A stretch of DNA of 64,000 nucleotides from Epilithonimonas vandammei. GTDB taxonomy: Bacteria > Bacteroidota > Bacteroidia > Flavobacteriales > Weeksellaceae. Shown here piece after piece: positions 44,723 through 53,737 of the stretch; positions within the stretch are counted from its first letter, which is position 1, and each line of letters starts with the position of its first letter. The notes beneath the pieces are model-generated. The model saw only the letters and a program-made list of their open reading frames with translations, was not told the origin of the DNA and did no database searches. A program made the position numbers and the translations under genes. The stretch lies in the NCBI RefSeq assembly GCF_003860525.1, contig NZ_CP034161.1:868001-932000 (forward strand). The letters run 5' to 3'.

Positions 44723-46056
44723 CAATAGCGTCCTAAATAAAAAAAATAAGAAGGAATTAGAGTAACTCAAAGTACCTTTGAGGTTGCACAACAAAAAAAC
44801 CTTCTTATGGACTCAAAATTAACATTATTTTCTCAGATTATTTCAAAAATAGACCGAGTAATTTTCAAAAAAATAGTCAAAGAAAAAAAGACCGATTACC
44901 GAAATAAAGGATTCGATAGTTGGACCCATTTAGTTTCTATGCTTTTCTGTCATTTTGCTAAAAGCACTTCGGTACGGGATATTTCCAATGGACTTCGTAG
45001 CGCAACGGGCAACCTCAATCATTTAGGGATAAAAACAGCACCTTCCAAATCTTCTATTAGCTACCAGAATGGAAAACGAGATGCAGATTTGTTTAAAGAC
45101 GTGTATTTCAAACTATTAGAACAATTAGGACAGCACACGAAAGAAAGACGGATAAAACTCAAAATAAAAGTTCCTGTCTATTTATTAGATTCTACGCTTA
45201 TTTCTCTATGCCTGTCTTTGTTCGATTGGGCAACATATCGAACTAAAAAAGGAGCCGTGAAAATGCATACCTTACTTGAATATGATGGGAAACTTCCTGT
45301 TTATGTGAATATTACCAAAGGAAGTGTTGCTGATAACAAGGGAGCGGAAAACATTCCTTTGGAAAAGGGAGCAGTCATTGTTGCAGACCGATTCTATAAC
45401 GATTTCCCAATGCTCTCTATTTGGGACAGCAAAGGTGTTTTCTTTGTAATAAGACATAAAGAAAATCTGAAATTTGAAACTTTACAGGAACGAGAACTTC
45501 CACCAAAAGGAGCGCAAAACATTTTGAAAGACGAAGACATAATCCTTTCAAACCCTATTTCAAAAGAAAAATACCCTAAAAAATTAAGAAGAGTGGCGGT
45601 TTGGGACGATGAAAACAAGCAAACTATCGAAATTATCACCAATAATTTCACTTGGGCAGCTTCCACCATTGCAGAACTGTACAAACAAAGGTGGCAGATT
45701 GAGATTTTTTTCAGAGACATCAAGCAATTGCTTCATATCAAAACATTTATCGGAACATCTGAAAATGCAGTTAAAATACAAATTTGGACTGCACTTATCA
45801 CTATTCTCATTCTGAAATACCTGAAATCCATCGCAAAATATCCTTGGCAATTATCAAATCTGGTAGCTTTTATCCGATTGAATATTTTTGTTAAAATTAA
45901 TCTTCAATTTTGGCTCGACAAACCTTTTGACCAACCACCTGAATCTCAAAAAACATATTATCAAGGGGTTCTTTTTGAAAATCTATAGAAAATTCCGCTT
46001 AAAGCCTATCTATATGTGCATAAAATATATCTGTTTTTTTATTTAGGACAGTATTG
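44723..46056 (+). mobile_element. IS4-family insertion sequence
   Basis: 1334 bp. Left end CAATAGCGTCCTAAATAAAA and right end the complement of CAATACTGTCCTAAATAAAA form about 22-bp inverted repeats with two mismatches. The 9-bp sequence AAATTTGTA occurs on both sides (44714-44722, 46057-46065) as target duplication. It sits inside the signal-peptide codons of the gene at 44699/46054. Confidence 0.85.
44807..45988 (+). CDS. IS4-family transposase
   Basis: This 393-aa protein has an N-terminal DUF4372-like domain (SMLFCHFAKSTSVRDISNGL) and a DDE domain: YLLDSTLISL near residue 128, VIVADRFYND near 195 and the YREK-type signature YKQRWQIEIFFRDIKQLL near 297. Length and motifs are complete, so it appears active. 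Confidence 0.9.
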   Translation: MDSKLTLFSQIISKIDRVIFKKIVKEKKTDYRNKGFDSWTHLVSMLFCHFAKSTSVRDISNGLRSATGNLNHLGIKTAPSKSSISYQNGKRDADLFKDVYFKLLEQLGQHTKERRIKLKIKVPVYLLDSTLISLCLSLFDWATYRTKKGAVKMHTLLEYDGKLPVYVNITKGSVADNKGAENIPLEKGAVIVADRFYNDFPMLSIWDSKGVFFVIRHKENLKFETLQERELPPKGAQNILKDEDIILSNPISKEKYPKKLRRVAVWDDENKQTIEIITNNFTWAASTIAELYKQRWQIEIFFRDIKQLLHIKTFIGTSENAVKIQIWTALITILILKYLKSIAKYPWQLSNLVAFIRLNIFVKINLQFWLDKPFDQPPESQKTYYQGVLFENL

Positions 46057-46812
46057 AAATTTGTAATCTTACTAGGCGTTTTTTTTAGTTTATCTGTTTT
46101 CGGGCAAGTGTTAAATGATAATGCGCAAGATTTATTAAATGCTACAAGTAATAGTAATACTTCAACAGATAAAAAATTAAAATATAAATTTTGTACAACG
46201 ACATCTTGCTGTGAAGTAGGAGGTTTTGGGATAGCTGTTTTTTCAGAGACAACGTGTACTTATGTTTATACATATCCTTTAAGAAATGGAAATTCTAATG
46301 TGGTAGTAATGGATTTAAAGACTGAGAAAGGTGAGAAATATGCTCTTAATGAAATTACTTTTCCAAATGATCTTATTCTTCCAGCGGATTATAAGGCTGA
46401 TGCTGATGGAAATGCTGAGGTTCTTGTTTTAAAAGCTGGAAAATATCAGGTTATTAATGGTCAGTTAGCTTTTTCACCTAGTACACAAAGAATTAGACTA
46501 ACATGTTTTGTTACTGAACATACTGGAACAATTTTCGGAAATCCATATCATTATACTTCACAGTATTGTTTAATACACGTTTGGTTTAATAAAGGGCTTA
46601 GCGGTAATGGTTTGCTAACGATTGACATTTCTGGCGATAAAACATTAATAGAATTGGCAAGTAAAAACAAAGGTGTTTTAAAATTTGACCAAGACTTAGT
46701 TGTAAGTAATAAGCTTTTAGATGCAAAAATTTCTAGCATAATTGTCAAGGCAGGTACATATAAAGTAAATGAAAATAATAAAATTTACATTAAAAATTAT
46801 GAAATAAGATAA
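46054..46812 (+). CDS. Secreted protein of unknown function, signal peptide interrupted by IS4
   Basis: The ancestral gene started at the ATG at 44699 (MKNLFKFV) and continued, after removing the IS, as ILLGVFFSLSVFGQ, a typical signal peptide. The present frame starts at a TTG made by the last IS base triplet and still reads KFVILLGVFFSLSVFGQ, so export could survive if this TTG is used. The mature part is about 230 aa with paired cysteines (CTTTSCCEVGGFG, TTCTYVY, LTCF, QYCLIHVW) and beta strands. No family recognised. It is followed 6 bases later by a thioredoxin-like gene, which may act on its disulfides. Confidence 0.65.
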   Translation: MKFVILLGVFFSLSVFGQVLNDNAQDLLNATSNSNTSTDKKLKYKFCTTTSCCEVGGFGIAVFSETTCTYVYTYPLRNGNSNVVVMDLKTEKGEKYALNEITFPNDLILPADYKADADGNAEVLVLKAGKYQVINGQLAFSPSTQRIRLTCFVTEHTGTIFGNPYHYTSQYCLIHVWFNKGLSGNGLLTIDISGDKTLIELASKNKGVLKFDQDLVVSNKLLDAKISSIIVKAGTYKVNENNKIYIKNYEIR

Positions 46813-46818
46813 CCATTT

Positions 46819-47358
46819 ATGAAAAAAAGAATAATTATTATTGCTTCTGTAGTTGTTTTTATAATTTTTGCCATCTATAATTTAGGATTCCAAATTGGTG
46901 ATATGAAAATTGGAAAGCAAAATGATGAAATACAGACTGATCAAAGATATGACCTTGAAAATAGTGAATTTACTAAAAATTATTTGAGGAGTGATGGAGT
47001 TTCAGTTATTAATTTATGGGCAAGCTGGTGCAAGCCTTGTGTGGAAGAAATGCCAATATTCGAAAATTTAAAAAAAGAATTCCCTGATTGTAAATTTGCA
47101 ATGCTGTCAATTGATAAAGATGAGAATGATTTAAGAGAAGGCATTCGTAAGCATAAAATAACGAATGATATTACTTTCCAGAACAGAAACTACAGAAAAG
47201 CAATAAGAAATTTTCTAGAAAATAAAGATTCAAAAAGTTTAACATATACCGAAATAGTCCCAATTACTTACTTTATTAAAAATGGAAAAGTCATTAAAAA
47301 AATAGAAGGATCTATTGATTATAATGAAGTTGCGACAATTATCAAATCATTAAAATAA
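46819..47358 (+). CDS. TlpA-like membrane-anchored thioredoxin
   Basis: The 179-aa protein has one N-terminal membrane segment (IIIIASVVVFIIFAIYNLGF) and a thioredoxin fold with the active site WASWCKPC near residue 72 and the cis-proline region VPITYFIKNGKV near 151. It would face the periplasm and exchange disulfides with exported proteins. Neighbours on both sides are secreted proteins in the same operon; the upstream one is cysteine-rich and is a possible substrate. Confidence 0.8.
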   Translation: MKKRIIIIASVVVFIIFAIYNLGFQIGDMKIGKQNDEIQTDQRYDLENSEFTKNYLRSDGVSVINLWASWCKPCVEEMPIFENLKKEFPDCKFAMLSIDKDENDLREGIRKHKITNDITFQNRNYRKAIRNFLENKDSKSLTYTEIVPITYFIKNGKVIKKIEGSIDYNEVATIIKSLK

Positions 47359-47366
47359 ATGAATCA

Positions 47367-47768
47367 ATGACAAAAAACAATTTCTTTTTAATTGCTTTTT
47401 TGTTATCAGCATCTTTTTTCAAATCTCAAACAACCAATTTAGATAAAGGAATAGCAATAGGAAATATACTGATACAAGGCTATTCCGCATTGAAAGGTAA
47501 TGGTAAAACTGTTGATCCTAACGCAAAGACAGTTGAAAGTTTTTGTTTCAAAAACAAAATGGATGAAAAAATTGGTGTGTCGCTCAACGGCAAAATTGAG
47601 GATGAAGATATAAAAAAAGAGTTAGTGATTCCAAAAGAGTCAAAAGAATGTACTTATAATCTTCCAAAAGGTATTTATACTTATGAAATTACCCTTTCAA
47701 ACAAAGAAGTATATCAAAAGGGAGAATACAAAGTTTCCGAAGAAACTGTGATGATAATCAATAAATAA
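47367..47768 (+). CDS. Small secreted protein of unknown function
   Basis: A 133-aa protein with a signal peptide (to FFKSQ), a hydrophobic Gly-containing stretch (GIAIGNILIQGYSAL) and a small beta domain (LPKGIYTYEITLSNKEVYQKGEY). It begins 8 bases after the thioredoxin stop codon and ends before a terminator, closing the operon. No family recognised. Confidence 0.6.
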   Translation: MTKNNFFLIAFLLSASFFKSQTTNLDKGIAIGNILIQGYSALKGNGKTVDPNAKTVESFCFKNKMDEKIGVSLNGKIEDEDIKKELVIPKESKECTYNLPKGIYTYEITLSNKEVYQKGEYKVSEETVMIINK

Positions 47769-47771
47769 AGA

Positions 47772-47804
47772 GAGGCTGTCCCAAAAGGGCAGTCTTTTTT
47801 TTAT
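47772..47804 (+). terminator. Terminator of the thioredoxin operon
   Basis: GGCTGTCCC-AAAA-GGGCAGTC with a run of eight T residues after it. Confidence 0.7.
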
Positions 47805-47842
47805 TAGATCCTTTAAGGTTTATTTAGAAGTTTGAGATAAAA

Positions 47843-48727
47843 TTAAAAATTCAAAAACAATCTTGGATTAACCGGCTGATTATTTTTATGAACTTCGTAA
47901 TGCAGGTGCGGCCCTGTGGAGCGACCTGTATTTCCGGATTTGGCAATAATCTGACCTACTTTTACTCTGTCATTCGTTTCCACTAAAATTTCCGAAAGGT
48001 GGCCGTATAAAGTTGCCAGTCCGTTGCCGTGTTCCACAATGACACAGTTGCCATATCCGCCTTTGACACCTGCAAAAATAACTTTTCCAGAAGCGGCGCA
48101 TTTAACAGGACTTCCATAAGCCACAGCAATGTCTAAACCTTTGTGGAATTGCATCTGGTCTTTTTCTGCGGGAGCATTGCTGGATGCATTTTTATCTTCT
48201 TTGATGATCGGTTGTCTTTTTATAACATTTCCGAGACTATCCTTTTCTTCAAGTGTATTGTTTTGGGCGGAAATTATTTCCGGAGATTTAGGAGGAATAG
48301 GATTTTTACGGATACCAAAATTTGATGAGATATAACCATCGGTGGGAATTCCCAGCGGTACCTGCTGTAATTTCTGTTCAAGATCTGCTAGATACTGGCT
48401 GTATCGGTTGCTTACTTTTGCAAGATATACTTCATTTTGCAGGCTATCCTGCGCCAGCCTGTCAATCCGAAGATCCGACACATTTTTTGATTTCAGAAAA
48501 CCGTCGATGCTTCGGATGCTTTGATCTACAAGAGCCAGGTCAGTTTTCAATTGCAGATGGTCAACACTGTCCTTTTCGTTATTTATTTTTACCAGATTTA
48601 CTTCATAAAGTTTATCATCTTTGCCTGTGTATAATCTCGCAATGATCAAAGACTGAATAAAACACGCTATCAGCAAAAGTATCAGTACAATATTTTTTTT
48701 CTTTTTAGATTTGAAGAACTGAACCAT
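47843..48727 (-). CDS. M23-family (LytM-type) peptidase
   Basis: A 294-aa protein with an N-terminal membrane anchor (IVLILLLIACFIQSLIIARL), a coiled-coil stretch to about 115 and a C-terminal LytM domain. Metal ligands are visible: HKGLD near residue 194 and HLHYEVH near 276, with GNTGRSTGPHLHYE. Such enzymes cleave peptide cross-links in peptidoglycan, or, when some ligands are lost, activate amidases; here all ligands are present. It stands alone, convergent with the operon ending at 47768. Confidence 0.85.
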   Translation of the reverse strand: MVQFFKSKKKKNIVLILLLIACFIQSLIIARLYTGKDDKLYEVNLVKINNEKDSVDHLQLKTDLALVDQSIRSIDGFLKSKNVSDLRIDRLAQDSLQNEVYLAKVSNRYSQYLADLEQKLQQVPLGIPTDGYISSNFGIRKNPIPPKSPEIISAQNNTLEEKDSLGNVIKRQPIIKEDKNASSNAPAEKDQMQFHKGLDIAVAYGSPVKCAASGKVIFAGVKGGYGNCVIVEHGNGLATLYGHLSEILVETNDRVKVGQIIAKSGNTGRSTGPHLHYEVHKNNQPVNPRLFLNF

Positions 48728-48879
48728 TAATACATTTTTAAAATGGAATGCAAAATTAGTAATTTTTATCTTGATTAATGATAATCAGGATCAACGACAT
48801 ATTTTCTGCAAATAAAAGTTAATTATTCTTAATTTATAATTAAAGCATAATTTGATTTAGCCAAATTCATAAATAAGCT

Positions 48880-48887
48880 TAGATTTG
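48880..48887 (+). promoter_or_regulatory. -7 box of gpsA, used to choose the start
   Basis: TAGATTTG ends 3 bases before the ATG at 48891. A transcript would begin at about that ATG, so the next in-frame ATG at 48915, preceded by ACCAGAA, is the better start. Confidence 0.5.
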
Positions 48888-48914
48888 TAAATGCTAAAAA
48901 AAGCCAAACCAGAA

Positions 48915-49931
48915 ATGAAAAAGAAATTGACTAAAGCGACTAAAAATGCGAGAGTTGGAGTTTTAGGAAGCGGAAGTTTTGCAACGGCCATTGTGAAAAT
49001 GTTACTGGAAAACTGTAAAACCGTCCAGTGGTGTGTGAGAAATGAATTCGTGAAGGGAGCTATAGAGCAAAGAGGCCATAATCCTACCTATCTCACTACA
49101 GTGGCTTTCAACTTAAAAAAACTTAATATCACAACCGATATCAATGAATTAGTTTCCAATTGTGATGTCATTATTCTTGCGGTGCCTTCTATTTATCTTG
49201 CAGAATCTATGGAGAAGCTGACATGTGATTTGGAAGGAAAATTGTTTTGTTCCGCTATAAAGGGAATTGTTCCCAAGCATAATGATATTGTTGCTCACTA
49301 TCTGAGGGACAATTTTAAAATTGGTTTTAAAAATCAGGCTGTTATTGCCGGTCCTTGCCATGCAGAAGAAGTTGCAATGGAACGTTTGTCTTATCTTACG
49401 GTCGCTGTTGCAGAAGATGAAGATGCAAAAGTTCTCCAGGAGATTTTGTCTTCCTGTTATATAAAAGTGAATACAAGCCGGGATATTCTCGGAAACGAAT
49501 ATTCTGCAATTCTTAAAAACATCTATGCTATCGGAGCTGGTATTGCTAGCGGACTAGGCTATGGAGACAATTTTATTGCGGTTTATGTTTCGAATGCAAT
49601 TCGTGAAATGGAGGCATTTCTGCAAGCCATTTATCCCGAGCCGAGAGACGTGAATGACAGTGCCTATTTAGGTGACTTGATAGTTACAGCGTACTCCCTT
49701 TTTTCCAGAAACAGAAACTTGGGAAATCTAATTGGCAAAGGTTATACCGTGAAGTCTGCAATCCAGTCCATGAGTATGGTTGCGGAAGGTTATTACGCTA
49801 CCAACGGAATCTACTCTATCTGCAAAGACAAAAAATTGAAGCTTCCGATAGTCAATACCATTTATGAGATATTGTATGAAGGAAAAAATGCGGAAAAGCA
49901 ATTTGCGAAACTAACAGAGAAATTAACCTGA
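48915..49931 (+). CDS. gpsA: NAD(P)H-dependent glycerol-3-phosphate dehydrogenase
   Basis: The product is 338 aa from this ATG (346 aa from 48891). It has the Rossmann motif VGVLGSGSFATAIVKML near the N-terminus, the substrate region CHAEEVAMERLSYLTVA, the catalytic Lys in SAILKNIYAIGAGIASGLGYG and the C-terminal SVVAEGYYA-like helix. It reduces dihydroxyacetone phosphate to glycerol-3-phosphate for phospholipid synthesis. Single gene, host-like composition. Confidence 0.85.
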   Translation: MKKKLTKATKNARVGVLGSGSFATAIVKMLLENCKTVQWCVRNEFVKGAIEQRGHNPTYLTTVAFNLKKLNITTDINELVSNCDVIILAVPSIYLAESMEKLTCDLEGKLFCSAIKGIVPKHNDIVAHYLRDNFKIGFKNQAVIAGPCHAEEVAMERLSYLTVAVAEDEDAKVLQEILSSCYIKVNTSRDILGNEYSAILKNIYAIGAGIASGLGYGDNFIAVYVSNAIREMEAFLQAIYPEPRDVNDSAYLGDLIVTAYSLFSRNRNLGNLIGKGYTVKSAIQSMSMVAEGYYATNGIYSICKDKKLKLPIVNTIYEILYEGKNAEKQFAKLTEKLT

Positions 49932-50003
49932 TCTTAATGAACGTTAATTAATTATACAACAAACACAATGGAACAGATTTTGCAAAATTTGTAGTCTTAA
50001 GAA

Positions 50004-50360
50004 ATGAAAAAATATTCAAACACAAAAATGAAACATTCAAAGTTTAAGCTGGCTCAGGAAGCCATAAAACACAAAGGATTTTTACAAAAAATTCCAGCGG
50101 CTGTCAGAATGATAAAATCCTGGCGTAAAGGTGAGTATAAAATGAAAGTAACAGACATTTTATTACCCGCGCTAGCATTATTATATGTTATCTCACCAAT
50201 AGATCTTATTCCGGATTTTGTTTTAGGAATAGGAGCATTGGATGATCTTGCAATATTGGCATTTGCTATTCCTCTGTTGCTAAAAGAAGTGGATAAATTT
50301 CTGCTATGGGAAAGCCAGAAAAAAAATCCAAATGTGATAGACGCAGAGATTGTTGAATAA
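50004..50360 (+). CDS. YkvA-like DUF1232 membrane protein
   Basis: A 118-aa protein. Residues about 50-95 carry the DUF1232 signature (LLPALALLYVISPIDLIPDF, then GALDDLAILAFAIPLLLKEV) with two short membrane helices. Function of the family is unknown. An ATG 30 bases downstream is an alternative start. It ends at a terminator shared with the convergent nifU-like gene. Confidence 0.8.
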   Translation: MKKYSNTKMKHSKFKLAQEAIKHKGFLQKIPAAVRMIKSWRKGEYKMKVTDILLPALALLYVISPIDLIPDFVLGIGALDDLAILAFAIPLLLKEVDKFLLWESQKKNPNVIDAEIVE

Positions 50361-50395
50361 AAAAACCAGAGAATAATTTTTCTCTGGTTTTTTAT
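50361..50395. terminator. Bidirectional terminator between DUF1232 and nifU-like genes
   Basis: AAAAACCAGAGA-ATAATTTT-TCTCTGGTTTTTT: 7-bp core stem extended by A/T pairs, placed between convergent genes. Confidence 0.75.
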
Positions 50396-50643
50396 TAGAT
50401 ATTTACCACAGTCTCTATTTCCGGAGCGTATTGCTTAATAGTGCTTTCAACGCCCAATTTCATTGTAGAGCTACTGATGCCACAGCTGGAGCAGTGTCCT
50501 AACAAACGGACATAGACAGTTTTGTCTTCTACATTTACCAGCTCTATATCGCCCCCATCTTTATTAAGAAACGGACGAATGCTGTCCAATGCCTCCATTA
50601 CTTTAGTAACCAATTCTTCCTGGATATCATTTGTATTGTTCAT
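50395..50643 (-). CDS. NifU C-terminal domain Fe-S scaffold protein
   Basis: An 82-aa protein consisting of a single NifU/Nfu domain: IRPFLNKDGGDIELV and the cluster-binding GHCSSCGISSSTMKLGVE with the C-x-x-C pair. It carries a 4Fe-4S cluster to client enzymes. The gene starts 7 bases after the Mrp-type ATPase gene; both act in Fe-S transfer, so the pair forms an operon with a clear shared purpose. Confidence 0.9.
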   Translation of the reverse strand: MNNTNDIQEELVTKVMEALDSIRPFLNKDGGDIELVNVEDKTVYVRLLGHCSSCGISSSTMKLGVESTIKQYAPEIETVVNI

Positions 50644-50650
50644 AAATTTA

Positions 50651-51757
50651 TTATTTCTTTGGCGAGCAGCCTGCCATAGTCGTAATTTTTACAGCTTCTG
50701 TTGCTGGAAGATTTTTATTTCTTTCTACTAGACTTTCAACCATATTCTGAGCAGTTTTTGTATAAATTTCAGATATTTTGGAATTTTCCTGCAGCGCTGC
50801 TGGTCTTCCTACATCTCCAGCTTCTCGGATACTTTGAATCAAAGGAATTTCACACAAAACCGGAATTCCAAGATCTTCTGCCATAAACTGCGCACCTTGT
50901 TTTCCAAAGATATAGTACTTGTTATCTGGCAATTCTTCTGGTGTGAAGTACGCCATATTTTCTATCAATCCCAAAACAGGAATGTTGATGCTTTCCATAT
51001 TGAACATCGCAATTCCCTTTCTCACATCGGCCAATGCAACGTGTTGAGGCGTACTCACAATCACAGCTCCTGTAACCGGAACTTCTTGAATGATAGATAA
51101 ATGAATGTCGCCAGTTCCAGGAGGAAGGTCAATCAAAAGAAAATCCAATTCTCCCCAATCCGCATCACGAAGCATTTGGTTCAATGCTTTAGAAGCCATT
51201 GGTCCTCTCCAAACTACCGCTTGATTGGCTCCTGAGAAATAGCCGATGGACAACATTTTCACGCCATAATTTTCAATTGGTTTCATCAGATTTCTACCGT
51301 TCACTTCTACAGAAATTGGTTTTTGTCCTTCTGTATCAAGCATTGTAGGAACAGACGGTCCGTAGATATCCGCATCCAGCAATCCAACTTTGAAACCCAT
51401 TTTTGCTAACGTTACCGCAAGATTAGCAGAAACTGTAGATTTTCCTACACCACCTTTTCCGGAAGCAATCGCAATGATATTTTGGATTCCCGGGATTTGT
51501 TTCCCTTTGATTTCGTTGGCTGGCGGCGTTGCAGGCGGCTCAGGAGAAGTGATTTTCAATTTCAAGTTGATATTTTCCCCGAATTCCGAAGCAAAAGCTT
51601 GTTTCATAGCAACTTCCAGTTTCTTTTTCTCGTGCATTGCAGGCGAGTGAGCGGTCATATCGATATATACATCATTACCCATCACTTGGAAATTACTCAC
51701 AAGGTCATCCACTTCTATCTCTTTCAGAAAATCCTGAACTTTTGATTTCGTCAGCAT
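50651..51757 (-). CDS. Mrp/ApbC-type iron-sulfur carrier ATPase
   Basis: The 368-aa protein has an N-terminal MIP18/DUF59 domain (about 1-85) and a P-loop ATPase domain with the deviant Walker A SGKGGVGKSTVSANLA near residue 106, DADIYGPSVPTML and LIDLPPGTGD. ApbC/Mrp proteins load Fe-S clusters onto targets in an ATP-dependent way. The usual C-terminal C-x-x-C is shifted; a cysteine lies in MAGCSPKK at the very end. Confidence 0.9.
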   Translation of the reverse strand: MLTKSKVQDFLKEIEVDDLVSNFQVMGNDVYIDMTAHSPAMHEKKKLEVAMKQAFASEFGENINLKLKITSPEPPATPPANEIKGKQIPGIQNIIAIASGKGGVGKSTVSANLAVTLAKMGFKVGLLDADIYGPSVPTMLDTEGQKPISVEVNGRNLMKPIENYGVKMLSIGYFSGANQAVVWRGPMASKALNQMLRDADWGELDFLLIDLPPGTGDIHLSIIQEVPVTGAVIVSTPQHVALADVRKGIAMFNMESINIPVLGLIENMAYFTPEELPDNKYYIFGKQGAQFMAEDLGIPVLCEIPLIQSIREAGDVGRPAALQENSKISEIYTKTAQNMVESLVERNKNLPATEAVKITTMAGCSPKK

Positions 51758-51944
51758 AAAATTTTGATTCTTAATAATGACTACAAATTTAGGGATTTTA
51801 AAATTAATTTAGAATCAATAGGATTTGTGATTTTGTCTATCTGAATGATTTTTAACAGGGTTTTTGAGTAATAGGGTTTGAGCATTTTAGTGTTCGATAA
51901 ATTAATGGCAAGGTAAAAACTCCCATACTCTCAAACATTACAAC

Positions 51945-52189
51945 TCATTTTGGAGCCGGGAACCTGCTGTCCACTATATCTTTTTTGTCATTGCGAACGA
52001 AGTGAAGCAATCTTTAGAAACTTTTCCCGCAATGACAAAAAAGGATGCCGTTCCCATCAGGGCTATGGGATTTTGCCTTCGAATCCAGTTTTGACAATGA
52101 AAACACAATTTTGTCATTTTGAAAGAATCTCAAAAGTTTAGATTCCTCCGGAATAACAAAATCGTGCTTTTTAATTGTACAATAAATAT
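51945..52189. repeat. Interspersed palindromic repeat (REP-like)
   Basis: Perfect 15-bp arms TTTTTTGTCATTGCG (51981-51995) and its complement (52028-52042) enclose GAACGAAGTGAAGCAATC. Further partial copies follow (TTTTGTCATTTTGAAAGAATCTC near 52110, ATTCCTCCGGAATAACAAAAT near 52141). This kind of sequence occurs many times between genes in Bacteroidetes genomes. There is no protein gene in 51758-52189. Confidence 0.65.
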
Positions 52190-53425
52190 CTAACTCTCCA
52201 ACTGTCCTTCCCACTTACTCACAGCAGAAGTCGCCAACGCGTTCCCAAGGACATTCGTCATACTTCTTCCCATATCGCAGAAATGGTCGATTGGTAAAAT
52301 CAAGGCAATTCCCTCAACAGGAATATCAAACATTCCACACGCTGCAACAATGATTACAAGACTGGCTCTCGGAACACCGGCGATTCCTTTGCTGGTTAGC
52401 ATCAGAACCAAAAGCATTATGATTTGTTGTCCAAGTGGCATATCGATACCGTAGATCTGTGCAATGAAAATCGAAGCAAAGGTCATATACATCATACTTC
52501 CGTCCAAGTTGAAAGAATAACCTAATGGTAATATGAATGAAACAATCCTGTTATTACAACCAAATCTTTCCAGCTCTTCTACCAGCTTTGGAAAAACAGC
52601 CTCGGAACTTGTGGTGGAAAATGCGATCAACAAAGGCTCTTTGATTCTTCTCAACAATTCGAAAAGGCGTTTGCCGAGAATCATATATCCAACCAAAAGT
52701 AAAACCGCCCAAAGAACAGCCAATGCAAAGAAAAAATCTCTAAGATAAATCGCATAGACTTTGAAAATCTCAAATCCATTCGTTGCAACCACCGCAGAAA
52801 TTGCCCCGAAAACACCCAATGGCGCAACCCACATTATATAACCCACCATTTTCAAAATAGCGTGTGCAATAATGTCCAAACCTTTGATAACAGGCTTCGC
52901 ATACTCTTCTCCCATCGCTGATAAAGCAATGCCGAACATCACAGAGAAAACCACAATCTGCAACACTTCATTCGTTGCAAACGCTTCAAATAAACTTTTC
53001 GGAATGATATGTTTTACAAAATCTTCCATAGAGAATCCTTTGCTGTTACTCACAATTTCGGAAGCGGAAGCAGCATCCTGAATTGGTAATTTTGTAACAT
53101 GACCAGGTTCCAGCCAATTGACTAAAACCAAACCAATGGTAAGTGATACCAAAGATGCACTGATAAACCAAAGCATCGCCTTCGTTCCGACACGTCCTAC
53201 CATTTTTATATCACCCATTTTTGCAATCCCTACAACCAGTGTAGAGAATACCAATGGTGCAATAATCATCTGAATCAGACGGATAAAAACCGTTCCCAGC
53301 AACTTTATATTTTTTGCAAATTCTTCTGCGGAATCCGTATTATTGGTATGTACGATGCCGCCTAGGATCACACCTAAAACCAATGAAATAATGATTGCGA
53401 AAAACAGTTTATTCTGACCTTTCAT
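52190..53425 (-). CDS. Dicarboxylate/amino acid:cation symporter (DAACS family)
   Basis: A 411-aa membrane protein with about eight helices plus re-entrant loops. The family signatures are clear: STTSSEAVFPKLVEELERFG (serine-rich hairpin), LGYSFNLDGSMMYMT (the NLDG motif) and GIAGVPRASLVII. These carriers take up glutamate, aspartate or C4-dicarboxylates with sodium or protons; which one cannot be told here. It stands alone. Confidence 0.9.
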   Translation of the reverse strand: MKGQNKLFFAIIISLVLGVILGGIVHTNNTDSAEEFAKNIKLLGTVFIRLIQMIIAPLVFSTLVVGIAKMGDIKMVGRVGTKAMLWFISASLVSLTIGLVLVNWLEPGHVTKLPIQDAASASEIVSNSKGFSMEDFVKHIIPKSLFEAFATNEVLQIVVFSVMFGIALSAMGEEYAKPVIKGLDIIAHAILKMVGYIMWVAPLGVFGAISAVVATNGFEIFKVYAIYLRDFFFALAVLWAVLLLVGYMILGKRLFELLRRIKEPLLIAFSTTSSEAVFPKLVEELERFGCNNRIVSFILPLGYSFNLDGSMMYMTFASIFIAQIYGIDMPLGQQIIMLLVLMLTSKGIAGVPRASLVIIVAACGMFDIPVEGIALILPIDHFCDMGRSMTNVLGNALATSAVSKWEGQLES

Positions 53426-53737
53426 AACTTTCTACATATTTTAATGTTTTGAACACAATGTGCACAAATTCTAATCTATTTAAATTAATCAGTTTCAGTT
53501 TAAAGAAATGCTGTAGGTCTAAACCTTAGCATTATAAAATCTGATATAAATTGAAACTGAACAAAACTAATATTTTTGAGAGAATAACCACTTATTTTTT
53601 TAAGTTAATATTAATCACCATTCAGTAAAGCATCTATTTTCAAACATCAAAAATAAAATAACATTCACGCATAGTTTACATTAGAAGTCGTTCTTTGTAC
53701 AAAACTGATAGCTAATGAAATCAACATCAACCAGTTT
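53426..53737. other. Divergent intergenic region
   Basis: No gene. It separates the divergent symporter and phosphoesterase genes and must hold both promoters. GTTCTTTG near 53690, close to the -7 consensus, is the best candidate for the rightward one. Confidence 0.3.
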
